DNA of 64,000 nucleotides from the NCBI GenBank assembly GCA_023935145.1, contig CM043705.1:23359290-23423289 (forward strand), written 5' to 3'. The translations under genes and the position numbers were made by a program. The number at the start of each line of letters is the position of its first letter. The first letter of the stretch is position 1. Under the pieces are notes generated by a model. That model saw only the letters and a list, made by a program, of their open reading frames with translations. It searched no databases and was not told the DNA's origin. Of this stretch, positions 22,680-35,335 are shown piece after piece. The stretch comes from Bretschneidera sinensis. Taxonomy: Eukaryota; Streptophyta; Magnoliopsida; Brassicales; Akaniaceae.

Positions 22680-23800
22680 TTAAAATGAATTATATTTTAA
22701 TGAACAGTCTGAGGATGACACGTGGACGTGCTAGAGCTAGAGTTAGAGTTGTTGATTTAAGAGGGCGTGATAGGCCCCCAATATTTTTGACAAGTTGAGG
22801 TTGAGTCTGAATCTGTGGTTCCTAGAAAGGAATGTGTTGATAGAGTTGATGAACAGGCTAGAGTAGTGCTTGAGGCTGTTAATCCAGTAATGGTAAATGT
22901 TCAAAGGGGAAAAGTGAGTTTATGCATGAGATGCAGAGAGATTAATAAGTTGAATGTCTTGTTGTTTAAAGGACCTATGAATCCTTTTAAGCCTGAGTTT
23001 TGGGAGAAACATGTAGAGAGATTTATTTGGTATTCTACTAGTAACTGACAGGCAGATGGTTACCTTTGCTTCGTTTGAATTAAAATGATAAGTTTTGGAA
23101 CTGTGGAAGGATATTCTTCCCACGGTAAGTGCAAGTGTTGATAGACCCTTAACCTGGAATAGATTTAAGGAAGTTTTTCTTGATAGATACTTTCCTTATA
23201 CTTCTAGAGCCTAACAAAATAGATTTATTTATTTGGGGTAAATGTATTGACTATGACTCAGTATGATAAAAGATTTGTGGCTTTGTCGAGGTTTGTACCG
23301 GAAATGGTAGACCTAAAGGAGAAGAAGGGTAAGAGGTTTATAGATGAACTATGTTTTAAGATTTGATCAAAACTTTCTCACATGAGGCATATGAATTATG
23401 TCAGATTAGTTGATATAAAATTTCAGATTGAGAAAGATGTGGTGAAAATTAGAGGTAGGAGGAATTGATGGAAGAGGTCTAGATTTGAAGAACCTAGTGG
23501 TGGTACTAGTATAAGCGTGTAGAGTGGGAGACCACCTAGATGAGGCATTCCTTGTCATAAGGAACTTAAATACAGAGTCAGAGGCAAGCAGAATTTGTTG
23601 CTTCTGTAGCTCAAAGTAATATAGGTGGGACCTATAGATTTGAGGGATAGGTTATTGGAACTAGAAGTTATGATAAATGTGGGAGTGTACTACTTTGAGG
23701 ATGTGATAACGTGATAAAAATATTAGAACATGTTATAGATGTAATCTGATAAGATATTTATATCATCATTGTTCTAATTTGAAGTGCTTTATATGTAGAG
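22680..23800 (+). pseudogene. Tekay gag remnant
   Basis: Scattered gag blocks: GPMNPFKPEFWEKHVERF near 22970-23025, then further pieces to 23460 matching the retrotransposon gag domain, and a zinc-knuckle-like stretch near 23690-23800 (C-x-x-C remnants). Stops and frameshifts occur every 100-250 bp. Gag would package the RNA. Confidence 0.65.
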
Positions 23801-23803
23801 AAT

Positions 23804-24052
23804 GTGACTATGTCAATATTGGTTGATCTTGATGTAACCCATTCTTTTGCATCCAGTATTCATATGAAGTCTATTGAAGTATGTATTAGTCCTTTGATGC
23901 AAAATATATTTACTGAAGTTCCCACTAGAGATAGAGTAATAATCATAAATGATTACAAGGGATGTGTGATTCGTATCAGTGATAGAGAATCTGAAGCTGA
24001 TTTATTACCTTTGAATATGATAGATCTTTATTCGATTTTGGGAAAAAATTAG
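23804..24052 (+). pseudogene. Tekay protease remnant
   Basis: 82 codons with ILVDLDVTHSFASS at the position of the aspartic protease active site. The family motif is V-D-S-G-A-T-H-S-F; here Ser, Gly and Ala are replaced by Leu, Asp and Val. The catalytic Asp remains but its flap context is gone. Confidence 0.7.
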
Positions 24053-24380
24053 TTATTGACATTTTATGTCTGTGTTGATTGTTCCAGAAAGAATGTAGTG
24101 TTCAAGATATAGACATGAGGAGTGTAACTTTTAGAGAGAACATAAAATACTCTCGAACTATCTTATTTTACTCTGACTGCCAGTAAATAGTTGAAGAAGG
24201 GTTATGAGAAGTATTTGGCATACATAGTGGATTCAAAAAAAAAAAGAAAAAAAAAGGAAGTTAGAATAAATCGTAGTGGTTGTGAAGAAAGAAAGATGGA
24301 ACGATGAGATTGTGTATAGACTACAAATAGTTGAATATGAACAAATGTATTTTACCCAGGATAAATAAATTGTTTGAACA

Positions 24381-24931
24381 GTGCAAGGAGTGAGAGTTTT
24401 TTCTAAGATAGACTTGAGATTAGGTTATCACCAATTGAGGATAGAGAAGAAAGATGTGCCTAAGACTGCTTTTGGGACACGTTATGGTCATAAGCTTCTT
24501 GCGATGTCATTTGGATTGACTAATGTCCCAGAAACATTCATGGACTTGATGAATAGAATGTTTAAACTATATATTAACAAGTTTATGGTTGTATTTGATA
24601 TTCTGATATATTCTAAGAAGGAAGAACAAAATGTGAAACATTAGACAGTGTGTTGGAGATTCTGAGGAGAGAGAAATTATATGCTAAGTTCTCTAAGTGT
24701 GAGTGTTGGTTGAATGAAATAACTTTCTTGGAACATGTAATATCGAAAAATGACATAATAGTTGATCCACAAAAGGTAGAGGCAATGTTAAGTTGGGATA
24801 GACCAACTAATGTGAATGAGATTAGAATCTTCTTGAGATTAGCTGGTTATTATAGAAGATTCTTTCAGAAATTTTCTATTATTATAATACTATTGAATAG
24901 ACTGTCCAGGAAAGAGGTGAGATTTGTATAG
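24381..24931 (+). pseudogene. Tekay reverse transcriptase remnant
   Basis: First frame (24381-24644): [43 protein letters not shown]. It then reads [10 protein letters not shown] where the family has V-F-I-D-D-I-L-I-Y-S, so residues including one catalytic Asp have been lost (24589-24618). After a stop at 24642 the second frame (24650-24931) continues with [15 protein letters not shown] and [10 protein letters not shown] copies RNA to DNA; this one should be inactive. Confidence 0.88.
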
Positions 24932-26300
24932 TGAGGGAAGCGTGAGAAAAATTTTCCAATTACTAAAGGAGAAATTGACTACAACTCCAGTATTGGTGTT
25001 TCTTTCTGGTGATGAAGGATTTGTGGTATATAGTGATACGTCACATCAATGATTGGGATATGTGTAACTTAAGAAAACTGTGGCCCATACTTCTAGGCAA
25101 TTGAAGATTCATGATATAAATTTCTCTACTCATGACTTAGAGTTGGCTACTATAGTGTTACTTTAAAGATTAGAGACACCATTTGTATGGAGCCACTTGT
25201 GAGATATTCATTGATCGTAAGAGTTTAACATACTTACCTACCTAGTGAGAGTTGAATTTGAGGCAAATATAGTAGATGGAGTTGATTAGTAACTATGATT
25301 GTACAATTCACTATCATTTAGAAAATGTGAAGGTGATAGCTGATGCATTGAGTAGAAAGTCTACAAGAAGGTTAACTGCTATTGTGAGTCCTGATGTGAA
25401 ATTGATGTAGATTTGATGCAACCAAGTAACAATAAGATGTATAAAGGATTGAGACAAAATTTCTGGTGGTCAGGATTGAAGAAGGATATAGCTGAGATTG
25501 TGGGGTTGTATTGAGCACCATTAAGCATAGTGTCAAATAGAGATGCTAGATTTACATCTTGGTTTTGGAAGGGTTTTCAAAAAGCCATGGGTACACAGTT
25601 GTAATTTAATATAATTTTTCATGCTCAGACAGAAAGGATTTTTAACGAACTAGAAGATATGTTAAGGACAAATGTAATGAATTTCTCAGTAAGTTAGGAT
25701 ACTTACATGCCATCAATTGAAATTTGCTTATAATAATCAATATCAAACTAGTATTGGGATGGTACCAATTGAGACATTGTATGGTAGGAAGTATAGAACT
25801 CCTATATGTTGGGAAGAAATGAGAGAGAGAAATACATCTGATCCATCAATTTTTAAGCTAACAACTGAGATGATCAAATTAGATAGAAAGAACCGTAAAG
25901 CAGCACAGAGTAGACCCAATAAGTATGTTGATAATAAAAGAAGACCTCTTGAGTTTCAAGTAGGTGATTGTGTGTATTGAAAAATATCTCCGTGAAAAGG
26001 TATATTGAGATTTAAACAGGAAGGAAAAGCTAAATCCGAGGTAGTGGGACACTATGAGGTTGTTGAGAAAGTTAGGTTAGTGTGAGTAGCCTGGATTTGC
26101 CTCCAGAATTAAAACATTTATATAATGTATTTCATGTTTCACTTTTAAGAAAGTGTTTACGTGATAAATATTATAATATTTCGAGCTAAACTATAGAAAT
26201 TCATAAAGTTTGGGCTTATATACAAGTACCACTGAGAATTTTAGACCAAAAAAATAAGTCTTGTGTAATAAAATAATTTCATTAGTTCAAGTTCTGTGGC
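24932..26300 (+). pseudogene. Tekay RNase H, integrase and chromodomain-like tail
   Basis: RNase H pieces lie at about 24980-25370 (for example DYNCTIHYH-like sequence before DALSRK). The integrase zinc region joins, after a deletion, a core piece reading SNRDARFTSWFWKGF, in which the catalytic Asp of S-D-R-D is Asn. 25717-25980 holds MKFAYNNQYQTSIGMVPIE and ETLYGRKYRTPICW. 26110-26400 has FHVSLLRKC and degenerate sequence matching the Del/Tekay C-terminal tail. All parts are in broken frames. Confidence 0.75.
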
Positions 26301-26413
26301 AGAATAAGGATACATGAAAGCGTGAGACAATTATAGAGAAGTATTATTCACATTTGTTTCTAGAGTAAAATAAGAAAATTTCAAGAACCAAAATTTAGTA
26401 AGGTGGATAGAAT

Positions 26414-28352
26414 TGTAATACCCGTAATCGTAAAATAAGGGTAAAGAAGTAATTTAATAAATATGACATGAAATTAAAATAATATATTTACACGAAAGAT
26501 TTAATATTGAATAAAATAATTCTTTTGAAAAAAAATTGGACGCATGAGGGCGTAATTACAAAGAAAATAAAAAAATTTGGACGTCCAGAACGTCCAGAAG
26601 AAAGGAAAAGAAGGAAAAAGAAGGAAAAAATGAAAAAAAAAAAAAACGTGGCAGCCACCTGCTGCCACAGTAAGAAAGCAAACTGTATGTCTTCCACGTT
26701 TCAAAACCGTGGAAGACTTTGTTAAATGCTGAAGGCTTAAACTTTGTATGTATATATATAAGTTTCAGTTTATTTACTCAATTTCCAAATTTCATTGAAT
26801 TTTCCTTCAAACTATTCTATTTCTCAAAACATTTGGGGACCGAAAGGAAGGTTCAAAGAGCAAAATTTTAAAGGAGTTTACTGCTAAATTTTATAGAGAA
26901 TCACGAGAAGCTATTAGAAAAATAGAAGGTAATAATCCACGGGTAGCTTTAAGTGCTATGTGATGAGTTGGATTTACTTTAAGTAGTCTAAATAAAAAAT
27001 CAAATATCTAGTGATAATATTAAATTTAATTATTAGCGTATGCTTTGGTGGTAGATAAATATTTGGTTAATAGGTACAGTATAAATATTGGACAAGTAGA
27101 AAATTATTATGTGAAAAGAAATATTATTAGAATAATAAGTTGATTTAATAATGATGGTGATAAATAAATTCTTGATGAGTTTTGGTTGATGTTTTGATAT
27201 GAATTTTGATGAGATGAAATTTAGTGGATCTTGACAAGCTTTGATTGATGATTTGATGTGATTTTGGATGAAATTTAATGGATGTTGACAAGCTTTAATA
27301 GATGATTTGATGTGATTTAGGATAAGAGGAAATTAGTGAAATTTTTTTATATAATTTGAGAAAATTTAGGATAGCCAAAATTAAATATTTGAATTCATGT
27401 GTTGTTTTTTTTTTTTATGTTATTATTCATATGCATATTTCATATCATTGTTCATATGCATGTGCATTAAATGAGAAAAAAAAAACCGGGAAGGCAACCG
27501 GTCTAATTGAAAAACCGTGACAGCTGGTATATGCTGGAAATAAATTCTGTGACAGCCAGGATAAGCTGTAAAGAAAATAACCGAGAGGGGACCGGTCTAA
27601 GATAATAAAAACATGTCGACATGTGGGAAGACCTTCCCATAATAATAATTCATGCATTGCATTTGTTTTAATTATTGCTTGCTTTATTGAAATGTTGATG
27701 TGTGGTGTGTTATTGTGAATTTATTTATAGATGAATGAGTCTCACAGAGAGACATTTATGGTGATAAGAACCATTTAAATGATAGATTTTATGATGTGAA
27801 CCTCATTACGAGGAAATTTTGAGATAATTGTTGAGCTTAAGGTGAACTAATAAATAAGAGGAAGAAATTGATAGAGAATGGGACTTATGATATGTGTAGT
27901 GATAGTAGAATGTTAGTATCAAGTTGTATGAAATATAATTGATTTAATATTAAAGGACCTTTTATACAATTGAGTACTTCTAGTAAATTTAATTCACGGA
28001 GCTTGTGAAGCTCACCCTTCACTGTACAATGATTTCAGGTAACAGGCATGACAAATAGTTTGGTGAGTTGAGGTTCAAAAGAAATCATTTTCTGTAAGTC
28101 ACGTACGTGTCAACATCCTCAGACTAATGAGAAAAGAAAATAAAAATTTATTTGTAATTATTTATGAATTTTATGTTGTATCTAATGTTTAAAGATCAGA
28201 TTGATGTAACTCCCCTGTTAAGGGTTGAGGATTGATGTAAAATTTTATATTGGTGTTATTTATTTTTATTGTTGCATATATGTGTCATGCTGGGATTTTC
28301 AAAATATGATGACACCGTCTCGGGGGTGGCCAACCCAGGATGGGTCGTTACA
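26414..28352 (+). repeat. Tekay 3' LTR (1939 bp)
   Basis: Matches the 5' LTR throughout except for a deletion of about 180 bp after AATAGAAGGTAATAATCC (around 26930) and a shorter minisatellite near 27210-27310. Start and end are the same as in the 5' LTR. Confidence 0.9.
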
Positions 28353-28357
28353 ACAAT

Positions 28358-28532
28358 GCTCTAGAAGACTTCGTTTGTAGGTGCCTACTCACTCTAAACA
28401 TTGAGGAGATATTCCATGCTCTAGCTCTTTCTACAGGGATAGCCTCAAACAAGACCCCCATTGAGAGCCATTAAAAACCGAACATCCTTCATCATCTTTT
28501 TTGGGATCAACAGATTGATGTCGTTAGTGGAA
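28358..28532 (+). repeat. Tat-1 5' LTR, last piece, and primer site
   Basis: The LTR resumes as GCTCTAGAAGACTTCG and ends ATCAACA at 28512, like 48609. The primer-site-like GATTGATGTCGTTAGTGG follows; the Tat-2 counterpart is GATTGGTGCCATCCGTGAGA. Confidence 0.8.
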
Positions 28533-29544
28533 AATAACAAATATATCCCATGATGCAGCCTAAAAGAATGCCCATAGAAGCCGAGACGGACAACATGGTT
28601 CCCTCTAAATGGAACACTAATGGGCATGAACCCCACCAAGCCTGGCCCAAGGTTTACGATAGACGAGACTCATCTAGCTCCTTGATCATACAAATAGCAC
28701 CAAGCCTGGTTCGAGTCAAACTTGTTCAAGTTCTTCACCAAAAAATTGAGACATCAGCCATCCTTGAAAATCCATAAGAAATAATCATCTCAATGACAAG
28801 ATCGAGAAGAAATAACAATTTTAGTTTGGATTAAACATCAACACACGCCTGCTTAAGAGAAGGACAAAGCCAAACTTACCACCTCCCAAACTCTCAAGTT
28901 TATCTCTCATCCGATTATGAAATATTCCCTGCCCCTGGTAAGGGATAGAGAATTGAGAGTTGTTCAAGGTCCTCCAGAAGCGGAAGCCGAGGATAAACAC
29001 ATCTTACACACTTTGAGGATTAGTAGCCTCAACACCTCGAGTAAAACTAGGTCTCCAAATGATCCATTTGCCTGAAAAACCAGACCAAAGCCTTAATAAC
29101 CCCGAAGTGCCAGAGATCGTTCTATGCGCGTAAGAAGTCCGGCAGACCAATGGAGACTAGCAACTCTCTAAAGTTCTCATGGATATTCATAGGCAGATCT
29201 ATACCAGCCACTATCATACGCTATAAAGGAAATAGCATAGATCAGGACCTATATCTGCCTTTAGGTTTGATCAAGCTTCAATAAGGCTCGGGACGATCAA
29301 TTCACAGCTTACTGTATTCAACAACAATAAAATAAGAGGAGTAACTCGGGGTATGTTTGGCTCAACCTTAAAGCCAACAAACCACCTCGAGAACTCCTCA
29401 TTGACCAAGGGCAGAAGCTCAAACATAGAACAACCAGGAAAACACTCCTCAGTGATCTTCTAGTGCCAAGATTCAGTCACCACTTGCCCTGTACAACTCT
29501 TTCATCCGAGAAAGTGAAATTTTAGCAACTGAAGCAAACTAAAC
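28533..29544 (+). other. Tat-1 5' internal region, no ORF
   Basis: About 1 kb related to 48630-49850 of Tat-2 (for example the shared TTCAGTCACCACTTG / TTCAATCACCACTTG and CTGAAGCAAA words near the right end). Neither copy has a recognisable sense-strand gag or pol. Short frames such as 28550-28777 have no known content. Confidence 0.55.
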
Positions 29545-30960
29545 TATTAACCGAGGTTCAAACCCAAGAGGGGGGTGAATTGGGTTTTAAAAACTTTTGT
29601 TGATTAATATTCAAGTTTTTAAATAGTTAAATACACAAAGCACACATAAAATAATATGCTTGAAATTAAATGAGTTTAAGGAAGAGAAAATGTAAACTCC
29701 GTTTATAGTGGTTCGGTAATATCAGATTCCTTCTAACCCTACGTCCACTCTCTTTAAGGAACCTCGTTGAAGTAATCCACTAAAACTTTAGTCATACAAC
29801 TTCATGGGTGTTGTACAAACCTTACAACCAACCTCTTCTTCACAGAAGCTACAATGAAATGTTTAATCCTAAACACTTTAAGAGTTATACAAAATCTTTC
29901 CCTTTACAATAAATGAAATTTGCTGTAAAGAAAATGGTAGAGATATAGCAATAAGTGCTTTTACAAATGAACAATATCTCTCTTTCAAGAGCAAGCTTGA
30001 AGAATGGCTTAACAATAAATTTTTCAAAACTTTTGAGAATTAATGAGTTATCTTGTGAATTGAATGAGTTCTCTTCTTTTTTAAAATGCTCATTGAAGTG
30101 GGTTTATATAGGCTTGAATCAACATGGCCATTTGAAACAGACATGGTAGGTTTGGAGCATTAAATGCTCAAGCTCCGCATCTCAAACGGTCATATTTTCG
30201 AATTACCAGCTGACTGGGTCCTTGTACCAGTCGACTGGGTCAAGTGAGAAATTGCACTTTTAAGCTAAGGGAGAGTGCTAGTCAACTGGATCAGAAAACC
30301 AGTCGACTGGGTGAAGTTACCAATCGACTGGGACTTTGACACCAGTCGACTGGGAATTTTTTGTCCCATGTCCCAGTCAACTGGTATGTAAACCTAATTG
30401 ACTAAGTTGTCCTTCAACCCAGTTTTTATGTTTTCAAAACAGTTCTTGACTCAGAATTTTTTGTATAATAGTTTTGTCAAAGTCTTTTGTAAATTGAGCC
30501 ACAAATCAATCTACTTAATTAAGCAAAAGAGATTTACAATTGATTCAACTACCTTAATGCGTATGCTAGATCTTCTGTCTTGTTTTGGTATCTCAATCAT
30601 GTTGAGTTCTTGCATCTTTGTTTCCGTACTGATTGTTTTTGTCACTTAAACACTTAGATAAAACTGTTAGTGCAATTGGAGTTGTGTTTCGTCATTATTA
30701 AATCAAATACGGATTAACAATCTTCCCCTTTTTGATGATGACAAAACTAAAGAGAGAAAAACAGTTTTAAAGGCTAAGTGTTGGTTTTTTTGAAAAATTT
30801 GGGCAGAGTCTCCTTTGTTTTTGGGATAAAAACCAACATGTTAAGCAAAGTTCTTATACAGTTATATCAAACCCAACCAAGCAATGCAAGATCATAAGAC
30901 ATTTGTCAACATGTTTGGAGCAATACTCCTCCTAAATTTATGCGCTATTCTAAGTTTATA
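29545..30960 (-). mobile_element. SIRE-like Copia 3' end: LTR and 3' internal tail
   Basis: LTR at 29545-30719 (1175 bp), minus strand TGTTAATCCG... at 30719. It is preceded on that strand by polypurine tract AAAAAGGGGAAGAT (30733-30720), so this is the 3' LTR. The sequence 30734 to about 30960 looks like Copia 3' untranslated DNA. It is homologous, in inverse orientation, to the solo LTR at 52240-53422. It sits in the Tat-1 interior after CTGAAGCAAACTAAAC. No matching target duplication; the rest of the element is missing. Its right limit is uncertain. Confidence 0.75.
30200..30405. repeat. Cluster of CAGTCGACTGG-type palindromes in LTR
   Basis: About eight exact or near copies (at about 30206, 30227, 30279, 30299, 30320, 30342, 30373, 30393) spaced 20-50 bp. 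Variants include CAGTCAACTGG and CAATCGACTGG. The core is the palindrome CAGTCGACTG. Confidence 0.85.
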
Positions 30961-33900
30961 TACAATTTCCTTTTTTACTTGATTTTTCTCAATTTAGGCT
31001 AAACCCATCTTTCATTTGGGCTTCTTGGGTTTAGTTTAAATCATCATTAGGGTTCGACCCCCTTGGGAAGCTTGTTGATGTCAAATCCACCATGTTTAAC
31101 CATGAGAAAACCAAGAAAATTTTATTGTAATTTAATCAGAGGAAATTTTCCTTTATGTTTTTGTCTCCACCTAATTGGGTTAATTGAGAACTTATCCACA
31201 AGTGGACTTTATTTCGTTCAACGGGCCTTTGGATGTAAAACCGAAACTCATTGATAAAGTTAAAGTAATACTACAGATAAGCGAGCATGGCAAAAAAACA
31301 AAGAAGATTCATAGAATGAAGAACTTAAAAAATGTATTGTCTTATTTGTAAAGAAGAGTCATAGGTCCGAGACGGGAGGCAACCCTTCTTCATTTTGGTA
31401 CCGATCCTCTAGTAGAACGCTAAAGAAAATGTCTTTTATGAGTCCAGTCTCACCTTCAATGGAAAAACTTATTGACGACTCAGCTCCCATGCCTAATTAT
31501 GCCTCACTCAACTTCCTTAACATGATCAAAGAATTATTCACTATGCCTGATCCGTCCACCCTAAACACAACCCCTAACCCCTCCACCGTAAACACAACCC
31601 TCGACCCCTTCACACAAAACACAACACCTAACCCCTCCACCATAAACATAAGCCCAAACACAACCCTAAGCATAATCTCAAACCCTAACCCTTCCAACCT
31701 TAATTTCGGAGAGATGAGTAGTGCTGAATTTTAGGGGCTCATGGAACTAATTGAAGAATTCTTGGATCTAGATGGTTCGACTTTGAAGATCGCAACGGAT
31801 AAGGAAGGCAATGTGATGTCAATGGTATGCCCTATTACAACACATGAACAACATATTGAAAGGCATGAGCAGCGGGTCGAGGGACATCATACTAAAAGGA
31901 TGTGTTTGAGAAACAAATCATAATTGAGAATGCCAGCTAGGTTCAGAGCATGTGAAGGATGCAAGTTAGTTTAAGAGCATCAATAAAGAACTCTAATGGT
32001 TGTACCAGTTTGAGTCAAAGGTATAAACCCTTTCTTTTGAAGTATGAGCAAGGGAATATTGTCTCTACCTCCTATTCAAATGTATTTCCCATATCAATGA
32101 ACAAATGTATGATTTTGAATGTACTATGTTTCCAATATGTGGTAAGAAATCTATTTCTATGAACTTGATTTTGAAAACAAAAAATTGAAACAAGTAAACT
32201 CTGACTATTAATCTGGGTACTAAATCTATTCCATTTTAATAAAATAAAAAAAAAAACCAAACTTTTCATGGTATATATGCATTGTATACCTAAGCATTTG
32301 AGCAAAATGTCACCTCAACCAAAAAAAGGACACATTAGGAAGTTCACTTGTAATCTTGAACCTATAAAATATTTGGTTTAAAAAGGCTAAACAGTTGGAT
32401 TTGAGACAATGAGAGGCCATCATTCTATTTTTTCCCATTCATCAAGATTTTTCCCTCATTCTGATTTCTTTCAAAATAACCCTCCCCAAGGATTTCTTTT
32501 AGACCACCCAATCAAGGCCCGACATGTGGCAGCCTCTAGGGGCCCCAATAAATTTAGTCCCAAGCGGATTCAACCCGAACAGTTTCCCCCACCGTAGTTT
32601 TTTTTTACTCAGGTGGATCGACCAAAGTGAATTTTTTTCATTTCGGTATACCTGAATGGATTCTGCTTCCTTCAGACGTCAACACATTTGACGATGAAAA
32701 TTTTCAAAAGAACAAGCCACACCAAGGGGGCAAACAAAACAAAGAAACAAAAAAGAGAAAGAAAAGAATGATCGATGAAAGAGATGAAAAAAAAAGAATA
32801 AAAAATAAAGAGGATGACTGATGAAGGAGATGAAAGTCAAAAGATAAGAAAAAATAGAGAGAATAATCGACAAAGGAGACAGAAGTCAAAAAAAAAAAAG
32901 AAGGCAAATAAAATTAAAAGGTAATCTTTGGCTTATAGGAACCATAAAACACCTTTTAAGCCTTTTGATTATCCTTTCCTTCATTAGCCTTAGAAACCAT
33001 TGACCATGTTACAAACCTTGAGAAAGTCCTCTCAGATTAATGAAGATCACTTGGCCTCACAAACAATTTTTAGGTGATGATGGAACGTAGCTTTTCTAAG
33101 CGAACATACCCTGTCTTGAAACCACTCGTGAAAGATTATCCCTTTGAAATAATTTCGCCAAACCAACATTCATTCTTGCACTACTTGCAAGAGGTTTCCA
33201 CCAAATCCTACTTTACATCCAAGCCAATTGATTGTGTTCGCCAAATACATGAGATGAAAGCCTTGAACTACGTATGGCTTGATCCCTCTTTGGGTACATA
33301 GGCAACCAATTTGGTGCAGCCACGATCTTGCAAATGAACCTTAGTTCCCCTTTTGTTCTTGTCAAAACCATGCAAATACATCATTAAAACCTGGTTGAAT
33401 AAACAAAACAAAATGGAATTGTTTCAGTATCCAAATTAACGAAAACAAATTTTTTTTTTGAAAATGGCTCATACCAATCGTTCATTTTTAGTGGATTTCA
33501 TAACACATATGGTAGACAAAAAACACGAAGAATCATGGAATCATTAAGTTTTTCTTTGACTCGATCCCGAGCTCAATAATGGGGGTAGATTTTGAGTTAG
33601 AACAGTGGAGAGCAAATTGGAACAAGTACGTGGGTGTTAAGATCCTACTTTGCCAGTATAGCCCTTAAGAAATTCCAATCGACCCTGATGCCTTTGAGTG
33701 AGAAAATTGCATTGATGCCTTACAAAGAGAAATTGTGGAGCTAGATACCCCTCACATTGTCGATCCCACATATCATTTGATCTAAGATAACTTCGATGGC
33801 CATTTCTTCTGAATAAGTAGGGAAGAAAGATTATGGACCAGTGGTGAAGCATCGTTCTTAGAACTACTAGAGGATGTGTACCAAATAAGAGGAAATATGG

Positions 33901-34129
33901 GTTTAAACACAAGTCTTGAGTCAAATATTTTTATCTCGACCCCGTTAGGAAGAATAATGGGTTTAAATACAAGTTTGGGTCAAATAAAATAAGTCATCAA
34001 AGAAAATGTCACTAAGTCCATTGTTCTTCAAAAGCCATCTCTTGCAGGCATTGTTTTTCCAAACTCTAAAAAAAAAAATCCTAAATGCCATGATTCGGCT
34101 CATGCCCATTTTTTTTAACTAACAAGACT

Positions 34130-34760
34130 TTGCAGAATTACCAAAAAGCCCTCACAAGAGGTAAATCACCAAAAAAAACCCTTATCATGAGGCAAAATCA
34201 CCAAAAGCCCTCACAGCAGGCAAAATCACCAAAAGCCCTCACAGTACGAAAAATCACCAAAAAAACCCTCATAGCAGGCGAAATCACCAAGAAAGTTCTC
34301 ACGACAAGCAAAATCACCAAAAAGTCCTCATAGTAGGCAAAATCAACAAAAAAAAAGCCCTCACAGCAGGAAAAATCACCTTATGACGAGGCAAAATCAT
34401 CAAAAAGCTTTCACAGCAAGCGAAATCAACAAAAGCCCTCACAACAAGAAAAATACCCAAAACGCCCTTATCAGTAAGCAAAATCAACCTAGGTCATCAT
34501 TAGCAAGCAAATCCCCAAAAAACACTCACAGTAGAAAAATCACCAAAAAGCTGTCATTACCAGGCAAAATCACCAAAAGCTCTCACAACAAGCAAATCAC
34601 CATAAAGCCTTCATCTGTAGGAAAAATCACCAAAAAGCCCTCTCAGCAAGCAAAATCACCAAAAAACCCTCACAACATGCATAATCACAAAAGCCTTCAC
34701 AATAGGTATAATCACAAATAAAAGCCCTCACAGTAGACACAATTACCAAAAAAAAGGCCC
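34130..34760 (+). repeat. Minisatellite block A, unit about 27-30 bp
   Basis: About 20 imperfect units of the form GCAAAATCACCAAAAAGCCC followed by TCACAGCAG. Lys/Ser/Pro frames reported here are translations of the repeat. Confidence 0.9.
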
Positions 34761-35335
34761 TCACAACAAAGAAAATCACAAACCTAAGTCCTTATCAGCA
34801 GGCAAACCAAAGTCCTCATCAGCAAACAACCCAAATTCTTCGTCAACACACAAACCAATGTTCTCGTCAATAGGCAAACCTAAGCCCTCATTAGCAGGTA
34901 GCCAAAGTCCTCATCAACAGGCAACCTAATGTCCACATCAATAGAAAAACCAAAGTTCTCGTCAGTAGGCAAACCTAAGTCCTCGTCAGTAGGCAAACCA
35001 AAGTCATCATAGCATGCAACCCAATGTCCTCATATACAGGCAAACCAAAGTCCTCGTCAACAAGCAAACCTAAGTCCTCATTAACAGGTAAAATGACAAA
35101 CCAAAGTCTTCGTAGCAGGCATCCCAATGTCCTCATTAGCAGGCAAACCAAAGTCCTCGTCAACAGGCAAACCTAAGTCCTCATTAGCAGAAAAAATCAC
35201 AAACCAAAGTTCTTGTCAGTAGGCAAATCAAATTCCTCATTAGCAGGCAAACACACAAACTCAAAGTCCTCGTCAACAGGCAAACCAAAGTGCTCGTCAG
35301 TAAGCAAACCAAAGTCCTCACAGTAGGCACCAATC
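34761..35335 (+). repeat. Minisatellite block B, unit about 24 bp
   Basis: Units of the form GGCAAACCAAAGTCCTCGTC with A/G changes, in places as a 48-bp higher-order pair alternating CTAAGTCC and CAAAGTCC. It probably evolved from, or alongside, block A. Confidence 0.9.

Larger units (their letters stand above)
20423..28352 (+). mobile_element. Full-length Tekay/Del chromovirus (Ty3/gypsy), decayed
   Basis: LTRs at 20423-22613 and 26414-28352 both start TGTAATACCC and end GGGTCGTTACA. Target duplications are acaac (20418-20422) and acaat (28353-28357), differing by one base. A primer site follows the left LTR. The interior (22614-26413) runs gag, protease, RT, RNase H remnant, integrase and a degenerate chromodomain-like tail, in Ty3/gypsy order. 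Blocks are recognisable but cut by many stops and frameshifts. The right LTR lacks 252 bp net relative to the left. Confidence 0.92.

Noticed and set aside
31550..31700. CCCTAACCC words resembling interstitial telomere repeats
   Set aside because: The words are scattered among other sequence with no regular 7-bp TTTAGGG array.
32679..32907. Phe/Leu/Ser-rich minus-strand frames
   Set aside because: They are the complement of a purine-rich A/G tract.
34130..34721. Lys/Ser/Pro-rich repeated frames
   Set aside because: They translate the 27-30 bp minisatellite; different units fall in different frames and stops occur between them.
34130..35335. CRISPR-like regularly spaced repeats
   Set aside because: Units are contiguous and variable, with no unique spacers, and the DNA is plant nuclear.
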